Positions 18,001-25,852 of a stretch of DNA of 64,000 nucleotides are shown here, one piece after another. Source of the stretch: Rhizobium gallicum bv. gallicum R602sp. Lineage in GTDB: Bacteria > Pseudomonadota > Alphaproteobacteria > Rhizobiales > Rhizobiaceae. How positions within the stretch are numbered: position 1 is the first letter of the stretch; every line of letters begins with the position of its first letter. Both the position numbers and the translations under genes were made by a program. The stretch lies in the NCBI RefSeq assembly GCF_000816845.1, contig NZ_CP006880.1:310001-374000 (forward strand). Reading direction: 5' to 3'. The notes under the pieces were generated by a model, which was not told the DNA's origin, made no database searches, and saw nothing but the letters and a program-made list of their open reading frames with translations.

Positions 18001-18050
18001 TAGATTTCGTTATAAATCTATGCACGGTATAGAGCTCGAACGCAATCTAA
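18001..18050. promoter_or_regulatory. Operator-like block A, shared with the RND/TetR promoter
   Basis: A 20-base element begins with TAGATTT and ends with AAATCTA, a perfect 7-bp inverted repeat around a 6-base spacer. CGCAATCTAA follows exactly 40 bases from the element start. The same elements, in the same order, orientation and spacing, occur at 25767-25816 beside a TetR gene. The 20-base elements match at 16 of 20 positions. It is probably a TetR-family operator controlling the SDR. Confidence 0.6.
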
Positions 18051-18658
18051 AAACGAGATTGATCCGCGAGCGCGTGCCTGCGGCAGCGCTGTTGCTTGCA
18101 ACCGCGGCTTTTCCGGAGGAAGCGGAGCGCTCGATCGAACGCGGCAGTCTGCGAGAGGGCACTTCGAATGATGGTCTGCCGCGTCCCGATCGACGCGATC
18201 TGCTGGAGGTCACCGCCATCTGCGCGCCAAGGAATGGGAACTCGCTGTGGATCGTCACGGGTCTCGCTGAGGGCGGCTCATGCCAGGCTATCAGGACTCG
18301 CGTTACGCGTTTTCAAGCTCCGGCTAGGAGGTGACGGTCCCGGCTGCCGTGCGCCGCCGGTTTGAGCGTCTCGGTCATGTCCCCCCACTTTCCATTTCAC
18401 CGTCGTGGTCGTTCATCCTGGGTTGGGTAGAATACTTGCCCATGAGGACTTTTCACGGTTCACAAGCGGCGGGCAGCGGTCTTGTCGTCCAAGCGACAGG
18501 TGGCTACGAGGAGGCGGTCGCCCGGACAGATTGCAAGCTGCATGTGCGTGTTATGGATTCGAGCAAGCCCGGTTTTTCAGCATTATTCGAGCGCAATAGA
18601 CCCGAAATCGTTGGCAATCTCTTTGTCGTTTATTCGACCGCGTCTTCCTTCTCGCCGG
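18051..18658. other. No recognisable gene
   Basis: Open frames exist here on both strands, but none has a ribosome site, a domain or natural-looking composition. The missing SIS domain of the adjacent RpiR fragment was looked for on the minus strand and was not found. The interval is probably decayed sequence. Confidence 0.5.
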
Positions 18659-18955
18659 TCAATTCCGTTTCGAAAAACGTGATCGAAACCGAACTTCATT
18701 CTGAAAAGTCTCACGTGCTTCTTTGATGTTCGAGAAGCCGATCATATTGACAAACCTCAACACCGTCGAGCTTGAGACGCCGGCACGTTTTGCAATGTGA
18801 TTGGTAGAGCTAAAGGCAAGCACTTCCGGACGATCCAGGCACAATCTTGCAACTTCCTCGACCCGAGCAGGGAAGAGCAGGTCTCGTTTGGCGATCCGGT
18901 CTTTAATTCTCCGGAAAGTGGGATCCGGAGCCATGGCCGTTTCGAGCGCTGGCAT
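18659..18955 (-). CDS. Truncated RpiR-type regulator, HTH domain only
   Basis: A 98-residue protein that is essentially the N-terminal RpiR helix-turn-helix: RIKDRIAKRDLLFPARVEEV, then SSTNHIAKRAGVSSSTVLRF with VNMIGFSNIKEARETFQNEV. It ends soon after, without the SIS ligand domain that normally brings the family to about 280 residues. The start is ATG at 18955 (MPALETAM), 17 bases after the IolG-like gene stop, so it may be translated as the last gene of the inositol-type operon. It may be a pseudogene, or a ligand-independent DNA-binding protein. The HTH itself looks intact. Confidence 0.65.
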   Translation of the reverse strand: MPALETAMAPDPTFRRIKDRIAKRDLLFPARVEEVARLCLDRPEVLAFSSTNHIAKRAGVSSSTVLRFVNMIGFSNIKEARETFQNEVRFRSRFSKRN

Positions 18956-18971
18956 GGCTCGCCACCAGTCC

Positions 18972-19970
18972 TCAGAGTATGTCAGCAAGTCGGACGATTT
19001 GTCCGGTTGCCAGAGAGCGTGTCGCTGCCTCCGCAACAGCGAGCGCTTTGACGCCGTCATCAAGCGAAACTGGCAGCGCCGATCCCGACGTAATGGCTTC
19101 GACGAATGCGTTCCATTCGATGGAGTATGCGCGCATGTAGCGTTCGAGGAAGAAGAATTCAGGCTTGGCGCCTGTCACTCCACCCTTTGTGGCCTTGGTC
19201 ACGGTATTCTCCAGGATGTTTCCGGCCGAGAGCAGACCCTCCGAGCCCAACAACTCAATACGCTGATCGTAGCCGTAGCAGGCTCGCCGGCTGTTCTTGA
19301 TGACGGCGATGCGGCCATCGGCGAACTTGAGCGTGACCGCAGCGGTATCGACATCGCCCGCTGCGCCGATGTCCGGATCGACGAGCGAACTTCCAATCGT
19401 CGTAACAGTCCTGGGCGCGCCACCGAAGATCCAGCACGCCATGTCGAAATCGTGGATCATCATGTCCCGGAACAGACCGCCAGAGACCCTTATGTAGGAC
19501 ACCGGTGGTGGTGCGCGGTCGAAGGAGGTGATCGACAGCAGTTCCATCTTGCCAATATCGCCCCGGTCGGCAGCAGCCTTGAGCGCCGCGAAGTTCGGAT
19601 CGAAGCGGCGGTTGAAGCCGATCATGACCGGTTTGCCCGTGGCCCCCGCCGCGATTTGGCATGCGCGTGCCCGTTCGAGGCTGAGATCGACCGGCTTCTC
19701 GCACAGCACCGCCTTGCCGGCCTTCGTCGCCGCCTCTATCAGGTCCGAATGCGTGTCCGTCGATGTTGCTATGAGCACGGCGTCGATGGCAGGATCGTTG
19801 ACGATGTCCAGGCTGGAACGGGCCTCGGCTCGATATTGGGTCGCGAGCTTTGCGGCGGCGTCCGTGTTGATATCCGAGACCGCGACCAGCGCGCTTCGGG
19901 GATGAGACGTGATCGCTTTGGCGTGGACGTTTCCAATCCGCCCTGCACCGAGAAGACCAATTTTCAGCAT
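18972..19970 (-). CDS. Gfo/Idh/MocA oxidoreductase, inositol 2-dehydrogenase-like
   Basis: NAD(P)-dependent dehydrogenase of 332 residues. The Rossmann fold opens with KIGLLGAGRIGNVHAKAI, the strand-5 motif is CEKPVDLSLERA (with the conserved E-K-P lysine), and the active-site block is GGLFRDMMIHDFDMACWI with the conserved D-x3-H-D-x2. The closest impression is IolG, which oxidises myo-inositol to scyllo-inosose, but related sugar dehydrogenases share these motifs. The start is ATG at 19970, six bases after AAAAGGA; the upstream in-frame ATG touches the ribosome site. It lies in the same operon as a CUT2 importer, so a cyclitol or sugar substrate is likely. Confidence 0.88.
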   Translation of the reverse strand: MLKIGLLGAGRIGNVHAKAITSHPRSALVAVSDINTDAAAKLATQYRAEARSSLDIVNDPAIDAVLIATSTDTHSDLIEAATKAGKAVLCEKPVDLSLERARACQIAAGATGKPVMIGFNRRFDPNFAALKAAADRGDIGKMELLSITSFDRAPPPVSYIRVSGGLFRDMMIHDFDMACWIFGGAPRTVTTIGSSLVDPDIGAAGDVDTAAVTLKFADGRIAVIKNSRRACYGYDQRIELLGSEGLLSAGNILENTVTKATKGGVTGAKPEFFFLERYMRAYSIEWNAFVEAITSGSALPVSLDDGVKALAVAEAATRSLATGQIVRLADIL

Positions 19971-20032
19971 TCGCATTCCTTTTAACATGTGGTCGCACGT
20001 GCCTGACGAACGGCCGCGCAGAGATGAGATTG

Positions 20033-20836
20033 TTAAAGGGTAAAGGCCTGGCGGAAGCGGCTCAGGGCCAGTTCGTCGTCCGCAGCCGGCCAGGCCTCAA
20101 GCCCGATGACGCCGGTGTAGCCCATGGCGTTCAGCGCGCGGGCAATCGCCGGGTAGTTGATCTCCCCGGTACCAGGTTCCGTGCGGCCGGGCACGTCCGC
20201 AACCTGGATTTCACCGATGAACGGATGTGCGTGACGGCAAAGCTCAATGAGGTTCCCTTCACCAATCTGTGCGTGATAAAGGTCGAGATTGAGCTTCAAC
20301 GACGGCCGGTCGATGGCCGAGACCAGAGTGATCGTGTCGGCCGCCTTGGCGAAGGGGGTCTTCGGATGGTCGACCGCTTCGTTGAGGTTCTCGAGCACGA
20401 AGGTGACGCCTTCCTCCTCACCGAGATCGGCGATACGATTGAGGGTGTCGCGTGCCTTCAGCCACATCGCGCCGGTGACGCCATCCGACTTGACCACCGG
20501 CAGCCCCTGTTCGTCGAGACCCGTCCCGTGCAGATTGAGCCGGGGGCAACCGAGTTCCTTTGCAACAGGGATAGACAGGCGCGCCGTCCTGATGAGCTCA
20601 TCGGCACCCTCATCGTCTGCGAGCGTGCCGGTGATGTACCCCGTCATCGACGAGAACGTCGCGCCGGACCGGGCAAGAGCTCGAATGTCATGCTTGGTCC
20701 AGTCCCAGATCTCGGCTTCAAACCCAAGCTCGGTAATGCGCTTCAACCGCTCCGTGACCGGCAGGGAGCGGAAAACCATTTCCGCGCAGACTGCCAGCGT
20801 GAAGGCCCCCGAAGATGCGTGTTCTTCAGTCATCAT
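20033..20836 (-). CDS. TIM-barrel isomerase, hydroxypyruvate isomerase-like
   Basis: Sugar phosphate isomerase/epimerase superfamily protein of 267 residues, with the Hyi-like pattern LAVCAEMVF near the N-terminus, ELGCPRLNLHGTG, FVLENLNEAVDHP (metal-binding Glu), LKLNLDLYHAQIGEGNL (Asp and His ligands) and YTGVIGLEAWP (final Glu). It would isomerise or epimerise a small sugar or keto acid in the cytoplasm. It sits between the importer ATPase and the IolG-like gene with short gaps, clearly one operon. In inositol or rare-sugar operons such enzymes follow the dehydrogenase step. AGGA lies five bases upstream of the first ATG. Confidence 0.87.
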   Translation of the reverse strand: MMTEEHASSGAFTLAVCAEMVFRSLPVTERLKRITELGFEAEIWDWTKHDIRALARSGATFSSMTGYITGTLADDEGADELIRTARLSIPVAKELGCPRLNLHGTGLDEQGLPVVKSDGVTGAMWLKARDTLNRIADLGEEEGVTFVLENLNEAVDHPKTPFAKAADTITLVSAIDRPSLKLNLDLYHAQIGEGNLIELCRHAHPFIGEIQVADVPGRTEPGTGEINYPAIARALNAMGYTGVIGLEAWPAADDELALSRFRQAFTL

Positions 20837-20855
20837 TGCAATCCTGTTTCATGAA

Positions 20856-21656
20856 TTAGATGGTGCCACCGAGCTCGTTGGAGAGCGCCTGCAACTCCTT
20901 GCCGCCGGCCATCATGTTTTGAAGTTCGTCGATGGAAATCTCGCTCTTGGCGTAGGTGCCCAGCGTCTTGCCGCGATTGAGGATGGTGAAGCGATTGCCG
21001 ACGGCAAAAGCGTGGCGCACATTGTGCGTGATGAAAATAACCCCCAGACCCTTCTGCTGCACATGGTTGATGTATTTGAGAACCATGGACGTCTGCGCCA
21101 CGCCCAGCGCAGATGTCGGCTCGTCGAGGATGAGAACCTTTGCCCCGAAATAGACTGCACGGGCGATCGCCACGCATTGCCGTTCGCCGCCCGACAGGGT
21201 TCCGACTGCCTGGTTCGGGTCGCGGACATCGATCCCGATCTTGTGCATCTCCTCCCGCGTCACGGCATCGCAATGCTTGAAGTCGATGTAGCGGAAGGGC
21301 GCGATCCCCTTACGCGGCTCGCGACCCATGAAGAAGTTACGCGTCACGGACATCAGAGGGATCATGGCCAGATCCTGATAAACCGTGGCGATGCCGGCAT
21401 CGAGCGCGTCGCGCGGGCTGGAGAACGTGACAGGCTTGCCATCGACGAGCAGGTCACCACCGGAAGGCTTGACCACGCCGGACAGTGTTTTGATCAGCGT
21501 CGACTTGCCGGCGCCATTGTCGCCCAACAGGCACAAGACTTCGCCTTGAAGCACCTTCATCGAGATGCCCGAAAGCGCAATGACGGAGCCATAGTGCTTC
21601 ACGATGTCCTTGGCTTCGATGATCGGGGGCGTGGAATAGGATTTCATGTCAGCCAT
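20856..21656 (-). CDS. CUT2 sugar ABC transporter ATP-binding protein (single ATPase domain)
   Basis: Cytoplasmic ATPase of 266 residues with Walker [18 protein letters not shown]-loop [24 protein letters not shown] signature [16 protein letters not shown] and Walker [13 protein letters not shown]. It has one nucleotide-binding domain, not the tandem pair of RbsA, as in the FrcA and inositol/fructose type systems of rhizobia. The start is ATG at 21656 (MADMKSYST), two bases after the permease stop; a longer frame upstream only overlaps the permease. It is coupled to the permease and followed by the TIM-barrel isomerase. Confidence 0.93.
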   Translation of the reverse strand: MADMKSYSTPPIIEAKDIVKHYGSVIALSGISMKVLQGEVLCLLGDNGAGKSTLIKTLSGVVKPSGGDLLVDGKPVTFSSPRDALDAGIATVYQDLAMIPLMSVTRNFFMGREPRKGIAPFRYIDFKHCDAVTREEMHKIGIDVRDPNQAVGTLSGGERQCVAIARAVYFGAKVLILDEPTSALGVAQTSMVLKYINHVQQKGLGVIFITHNVRHAFAVGNRFTILNRGKTLGTYAKSEISIDELQNMMAGGKELQALSNELGGTI

Positions 21657-21658
21657 GC

Positions 21659-22780
21659 TCAGCGCTCCCCTGTCACCTTGCGACGGATGAAGTTGTTGAA
21701 GAGGACGGCGAGCAGCAGCATGGTGCCGAGAAAGACCTGAAACCAGTCGGAGTCGAACGTCGTGTAGGTAAGGCCGATGGAGACGAGACCAAAGATGATG
21801 GCTCCGAAGAAAGCCCCGATCGCGGACCCATAGCCGCCCGTTAACAGGCTTCCGCCGATGACGGCTGCGATGATGGCTTCGAACTCCTTCTGGAAACCGC
21901 GTCGTGCGTCCGTCGATCCGGCATCGAGCACCGTGATGATGGCGACGAGGGCAGCGGCGCATGCGGTCAAGGCAAACAGCCCAGTCTTGACGCGATCGAC
22001 CGGTACGCCGGAGTTTCTCGCAGCATTGGCATCGCCGCCGACAGCGAAAATCCAGTTTCCGACCCGGGTGCGCAGCAAGACCCACGTCGCTACCCCGGAA
22101 AGACCGACGAACCAGACCACGGAGACCGGCACGCCTGCGACCTTCGGCACGCCATTGTCGAATTTCTCGATCAGGTCGTTTTCGGCAAGCCAGGCAAAGA
22201 AGCCTTGGAAGGCCAGGCCTGAGAACAGGCTCGCAATTGAGGTATCGCCAACGGCATCGCTGATACCGCGGAGCTGCGTCGATCCGCCGGTTGCCCATTT
22301 GAGGCCGACAAGCGTCAGTCCGCGAAGGATGAACAGGAAAGCCAGGGTTACGATGAACGAGGGAAGCCGTGTGCGGATGACGATTTGACCGTTTACCGCG
22401 CCAAGAACGGCGGCAAAGAGCAGGGTGAACAGGATCGCGATCCAGAGTGGCTGGCCAAAATTGACCAGAAGACCGCCGAAGATGAGACCTGCAAAGGCGA
22501 CCATCGAGCCAATGGAGAGATCAAACTCGCCACCGATCATCAGCATGGACGCTGCAATGGCGAGGATGCCCAGCTGGGATGCCGGCGCCAGGATGGTCAT
22601 CAGGCCCGACAAGGAGAACATCGATGCGTCGGCGGCGAAAAAGAAAAAGGTCACCACCATCAAGAGGCCCGCAACGGCCCCAAGTTCGGGGCGTCGCATC
22701 AGACTTGTCAGAACACTGACCTTCTTCAGGCGTTCGTCGGTTTTAATCGATGTGGCTGGAATTCTGCTAATTTCGGTCAT
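21659..22780 (-). CDS. CUT2 sugar ABC transporter permease (RbsC/FrcC-like)
   Basis: Inner-membrane permease of 373 residues with about ten hydrophobic spans. Family blocks are [60 protein letters not shown] and [20 protein letters not shown]. The start is ATG at 22780, with GGGAGGA five bases upstream; the earlier in-frame start lacks a site. It forms the channel for a monosaccharide or cyclitol delivered by the binding protein encoded upstream. A perfect 12-bp hairpin separates it from that gene. Confidence 0.93.
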   Translation of the reverse strand: MTEISRIPATSIKTDERLKKVSVLTSLMRRPELGAVAGLLMVVTFFFFAADASMFSLSGLMTILAPASQLGILAIAASMLMIGGEFDLSIGSMVAFAGLIFGGLLVNFGQPLWIAILFTLLFAAVLGAVNGQIVIRTRLPSFIVTLAFLFILRGLTLVGLKWATGGSTQLRGISDAVGDTSIASLFSGLAFQGFFAWLAENDLIEKFDNGVPKVAGVPVSVVWFVGLSGVATWVLLRTRVGNWIFAVGGDANAARNSGVPVDRVKTGLFALTACAAALVAIITVLDAGSTDARRGFQKEFEAIIAAVIGGSLLTGGYGSAIGAFFGAIIFGLVSIGLTYTTFDSDWFQVFLGTMLLLAVLFNNFIRRKVTGER

Positions 22781-22834
22781 GGTTCCTCCCGTGGGTGTCA
22801 TACGCCACAGCCATGCAGGACAATGCGAAGGGGT

Positions 22835-22869
22835 GGTCGGCAGCCCTCTTGTTGGCGGGGCTGCCGACC
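22835..22869 (-). promoter_or_regulatory. Intercistronic hairpin between CUT2 binding protein and permease
   Basis: A perfect 12-bp inverted repeat (GGTCGGCAGCCC / GGGCTGCCGACC) with an 11-base loop lies between the binding-protein stop and the permease start. It has no U-run. It is the third hairpin in this position in the window, and is likely to set the ratio of binding protein to membrane subunits. Confidence 0.65.
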
Positions 22870-22891
22870 GCGCTACGCGACTGGAGATGGA

Positions 22892-23839
22892 TCAACGGAT
22901 ACCCTGTGCGGATAGCTCGACGACCTGAGCGGCCTTGTCCTTGGTGATCAGGTTCGGACCCGAGGGTACGTTGCCGCCCGGGATAAGGCCGTATTTCGCG
23001 TTGTTGGCCAGAAAGACCGTCGGCAAGTAACCCTGTAGGAACTGCTGCTGATCGATGGCAAACGCGGCTTCGCCTGCATCGACTGCTTTCAGGAAATCGG
23101 CAGAAAGATCGAAGGTCGCCACATTGATCTTGCCGGTCTTGCCAATGTCCTTAACGGCTGCGAGAGCAGGCTCGCCGGCAGTGCTTGCACCCAACGCCAT
23201 GATGGTATCGACCGCATTGTTCGCGCTCAGAGCGGCTTTGACTTTGGCCTGGACTTCCGCTGGATCGTTGGAAACTGGCAGCACGGTGACAGTGCCACCG
23301 AAGCCATCCGAGAAGCCCTTGCAGCGCAGGTCGAGCGAAACGTTTCCAACTTCCTGGTTTATGCAGATGCCGGTCTTGCCGCCCATCTGGTTGAGCTTCT
23401 CGCCGGCGGCCTTACCTGCACTGTACTCGTCCTGGCCCACATGCAGCAAAGCGCCAAGCTTCTTGGATACGTCGGACCCGGAGTTGATGGAAATCACCGG
23501 AATACCAGCAGCGACGGCTTTTTCGATCGACGGCCCGAGAGCCGAAGCATCCGGGATCGACACGATCAGACCATCGGGCCTCTGGTTGACCGCAGCGTCG
23601 ATCAACTGGCTCATCGCCACCATATCGAACGTTTCGGGCGCGCGATAATCAACCTGAACGCCTGCATCCTTCGCACTGGTTGTGACGCCATTCTTGACCA
23701 CCGACCAGAAGGGGTCGTTTGCTTGCCCGTGTGTGACAGCGATGATCTTGATGTCTTTTGCGGACGCCAGGCTTCCAGCACCCGCAACGGCTGCGACGAT
23801 CGAAACGCCGAGCACTAGCTTCTTGATAATCGATTTCAT
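22892..23839 (-). CDS. CUT2 periplasmic sugar-binding protein (inositol/ribose type)
   Basis: Solute-binding protein of 315 residues with a Sec signal peptide (MKSIIKKLVLGVSIVAAVAG, cleavage near SLASAKD). The periplasmic-binding-protein type 1 pattern includes HGQANDPFWSVVKNGVTTSA, QLIDAAVNQRPDGLIVSIPD, GIPVISINSGSD and QFLQGYLPTVFLANN. The start is ATG at 23839, with GGGAGGAG upstream. As first gene of the operon, divergent from the LacI regulator, it is under the palindromic operators at 23918-23955. The ligand is probably a monosaccharide or inositol. Confidence 0.93.
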   Translation of the reverse strand: MKSIIKKLVLGVSIVAAVAGAGSLASAKDIKIIAVTHGQANDPFWSVVKNGVTTSAKDAGVQVDYRAPETFDMVAMSQLIDAAVNQRPDGLIVSIPDASALGPSIEKAVAAGIPVISINSGSDVSKKLGALLHVGQDEYSAGKAAGEKLNQMGGKTGICINQEVGNVSLDLRCKGFSDGFGGTVTVLPVSNDPAEVQAKVKAALSANNAVDTIMALGASTAGEPALAAVKDIGKTGKINVATFDLSADFLKAVDAGEAAFAIDQQQFLQGYLPTVFLANNAKYGLIPGGNVPSGPNLITKDKAAQVVELSAQGIR

Positions 23840-23917
23840 AAAAACTCCTCCCAAAGGGTGTCCCGCACCTCGAAGCGCGAGAACCACTGAAAACGCCTCA
23901 GGCGGGCGTCGCCCAAA

Positions 23918-23955
23918 TTGCTACCGGGTGCTTATATTTTGCTACCGGTAGCAAA
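23918..23955. promoter_or_regulatory. LacI-type operators in the divergent promoter
   Basis: A perfect 18-bp palindrome, TTTGCTACCGGTAGCAAA, lies at 23938-23955, and an imperfect copy, TTGCTACCGGGTGC, starts 20 bases earlier at 23918. The CG-centred symmetry and the spacing of about two helical turns are typical of LacI-family operators. They sit between the binding-protein gene and the LacI gene, so both directions are probably repressed. Confidence 0.75.
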
Positions 23956-24052
23956 CGTGCATAGCTATAAGATTCTTGCTAAAAGAAATCAACCATTCAT
24001 TTCGCCATTCAGCAGAAATGGAATATATGTTTCGAAAAGGAGAAGGTCGACC

Positions 24053-25045
24053 ATGAAGCGAGCGACGGCGCAGAACGTGGCATTGGAGGCCGGCGTTTCG
24101 AAGTGGACGGTCATCCGCGCCTTTACCCCCGGTGCATCGATCACGGAAGCTAGCAAAGCCAAGGTGCTGGAGGCGGCAGCGCGACTCAATTATCGGCCGA
24201 ACCTGTTGGCGAGGAGCCTTGCCACCAATTCTACACATCAGGTCGCGGTTCTCATTGACGACTTTGAAAACCCGCACAAGCTTCCGTTTCTTGAAAAGCT
24301 GACCGCCAGCCTGCAGGCGGAGGGACTCGTGACTATGTTGATCAATATCAATCAGCACTACAGTCACGTGCATGCCATATTGAATGCCGACCAACGGCAG
24401 GTTGATGCGATCGTGCTCTTTGGCACAGCGTTTCGCGACGAGATGTTGACGGATCATATGCTGGGGCGCGGTGGGCCTCCGATGTTTGTTCTCGCTCGAG
24501 ATAGCCAGATCGAAGGTGTTCCCGCCATCTCCTGCGACGCGGTCGTGGCGATTGCGGAGATCGGCAGGTACCTATTGGAAAGGGGGTATCGGAGGCCGGG
24601 ATTTATGGCCGGGGCGCGTACATTGTCTACAGCACTTGGCAGGCGGAGGAACTTTAAGGAGTTCTGGCGAACCACTCTCGGCGTCGATCTCGTAGAGCTG
24701 TCGGCCGAGCGCTACAGCGCAGAAGCCGGCGCGCAGGCCGCCCGCGACTATCTGTCAAAAGTTACGCGGGAAGACCGGGTCGATGTTCTCATGTGCGAAA
24801 ACGACGCCCTCGCGTTCGGAGCGATGGATGTTGCCCGCAGCGAGTTCGGGTTACGTGTCCCCAACGATCTCGCCATTGTGGGCTTCGATAACGCCGCTCC
24901 AGCGGCGTCACCAGCATACAGCCTGACAACCTATGAGCAGCCGACCGATCAAATGGTCAAAGCGGCGATAGACATGATTTTAGAACGAGCACCGAGAGAG
25001 ACAATTAACCTCCAGGGCAAGCTCGTTGCGCGAGATTCAGCTTGA
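24053..25045 (+). CDS. LacI family transcriptional regulator
   Basis: Repressor of 330 residues. The N-terminal LacI helix-turn-helix reads ATAQNVALEAGVSKWTVIRA, and the hinge helix is RLNYRPNLLARSLATNST. A periplasmic-binding-protein-like effector domain follows, ending with DLAIVGFDNAAPAASPAYSL. The recognition helix has SKWTVIRA where SxxTVSRA is usual, so its operator preference may be shifted. The start is ATG at 24053, after AAAAGGAGAAGG. It is divergent from the CUT2 importer, with two operators in the gap, and most likely responds to the imported sugar or an intermediate. Confidence 0.93.
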   Translation: MKRATAQNVALEAGVSKWTVIRAFTPGASITEASKAKVLEAAARLNYRPNLLARSLATNSTHQVAVLIDDFENPHKLPFLEKLTASLQAEGLVTMLININQHYSHVHAILNADQRQVDAIVLFGTAFRDEMLTDHMLGRGGPPMFVLARDSQIEGVPAISCDAVVAIAEIGRYLLERGYRRPGFMAGARTLSTALGRRRNFKEFWRTTLGVDLVELSAERYSAEAGAQAARDYLSKVTREDRVDVLMCENDALAFGAMDVARSEFGLRVPNDLAIVGFDNAAPAASPAYSLTTYEQPTDQMVKAAIDMILERAPRETINLQGKLVARDSA

Positions 25046-25165
25046 TTGATCAAGCAATAGGCGCGGTCGCGCCGAGTGGGGCTATCTGCAAGATTTTTTT
25101 TAAGGCAGGGGCATCCTTCTGAATGGGCATGTCGGTCATCAGTCGGCTGGACGCCAGGTCAGCCT

Positions 25166-25753
25166 TCAGGCGACATCGTCAGCGTGCGCAATGCGCCTGA
25201 CTTCGCCAGCCGCCGCGTCGAGGATGCCTTGCGACAAATTCTCGTCTTCCATGATCCGCGACAGCGTAACGGCCCCTACCATGAGAGACAGCATCGCCAT
25301 CGCCCTACTGCTGGGATTAGAACCTTTGCCGCCGCCCATCAGTTCATCCAGAACCTCGAAGTGAGCCCGGATCCCGTCTTCAAACGGACGCCGTACCTCT
25401 TCGCTCTGGCGAGCAGCGTCGGATCCCAACGCCACCAGAGGGCAACCTTCTGCTTTTTCGCCTCTGTGGTCCGGGGAGAGATAGAACGCCATGACAGCCT
25501 CAAGCGGATCCGGATTGTTCGCCGCCGCCGCTGACCATCTTCGGGTAGCACTTTCCATTGCGCGCCTCGAGGCCAGCGCAGCAAGGTCGTCCTTCGACGC
25601 GAATTGTTTGTAGAAGCCTCCCTGGGTCAGGCCCGCACCTTTCATCAGATCCTTAAGCCCGATCCCATCGAAGCCATGCTCTCGGAAAAGACGGCTTGCG
25701 ACGTTGATTACCGTTTCGCGGTTCTCCTCGGCCTGTGCCCGGCTCACTCTCAT
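25166..25753 (-). CDS. TetR family regulator of the RND pump
   Basis: Repressor of 195 residues. The N-terminal TetR helix-turn-helix reads NRETVINVASRLFREHGFDG, IGLKDLMKGAGLTQGGFYKQ and FASKDDL. The C-terminal helical ligand domain includes AEGCPLVALGSDAARQSEEV, a pattern seen in TetR proteins of the AcrR/NemR-like group. It is divergent from the RND operon by about 100 bases, with inverted repeats in the gap, so it likely represses the pump and itself. The same operator block stands before the SDR at 17.9 kb, which may extend its regulon. Confidence 0.92.
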   Translation of the reverse strand: MRVSRAQAEENRETVINVASRLFREHGFDGIGLKDLMKGAGLTQGGFYKQFASKDDLAALASRRAMESATRRWSAAAANNPDPLEAVMAFYLSPDHRGEKAEGCPLVALGSDAARQSEEVRRPFEDGIRAHFEVLDELMGGGKGSNPSSRAMAMLSLMVGAVTLSRIMEDENLSQGILDAAAGEVRRIAHADDVA

Positions 25754-25766
25754 GTCGACCTCTGAT

Positions 25767-25816
25767 TAGATTTCATTTGACATCTATAAGCTAAATAGAG
25801 TTAGATCGCAATCTAA
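25767..25816. promoter_or_regulatory. Operator-like block B in the TetR/RND divergent promoter
   Basis: A 20-base element starting TAGATTTC and ending ATCTA (25767-25786) is followed by the near-palindrome TTAGATCGCAATCTAA (25801-25816). The order, orientation and 40-base spacing to CGCAATCTAA match block A at 18001. It is probably the binding region of the adjacent TetR protein. Confidence 0.65.
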
Positions 25817-25852
25817 ATTATTCGTGTCGCTGGTCAAGAAGAGAAACTCAAG

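Noticed and set aside
18331-18726. Plus-strand frame of 131 codons upstream of the RpiR fragment.
   Set aside because: It overlaps the RpiR reading frame on the other strand, has no domain and no ribosome site.
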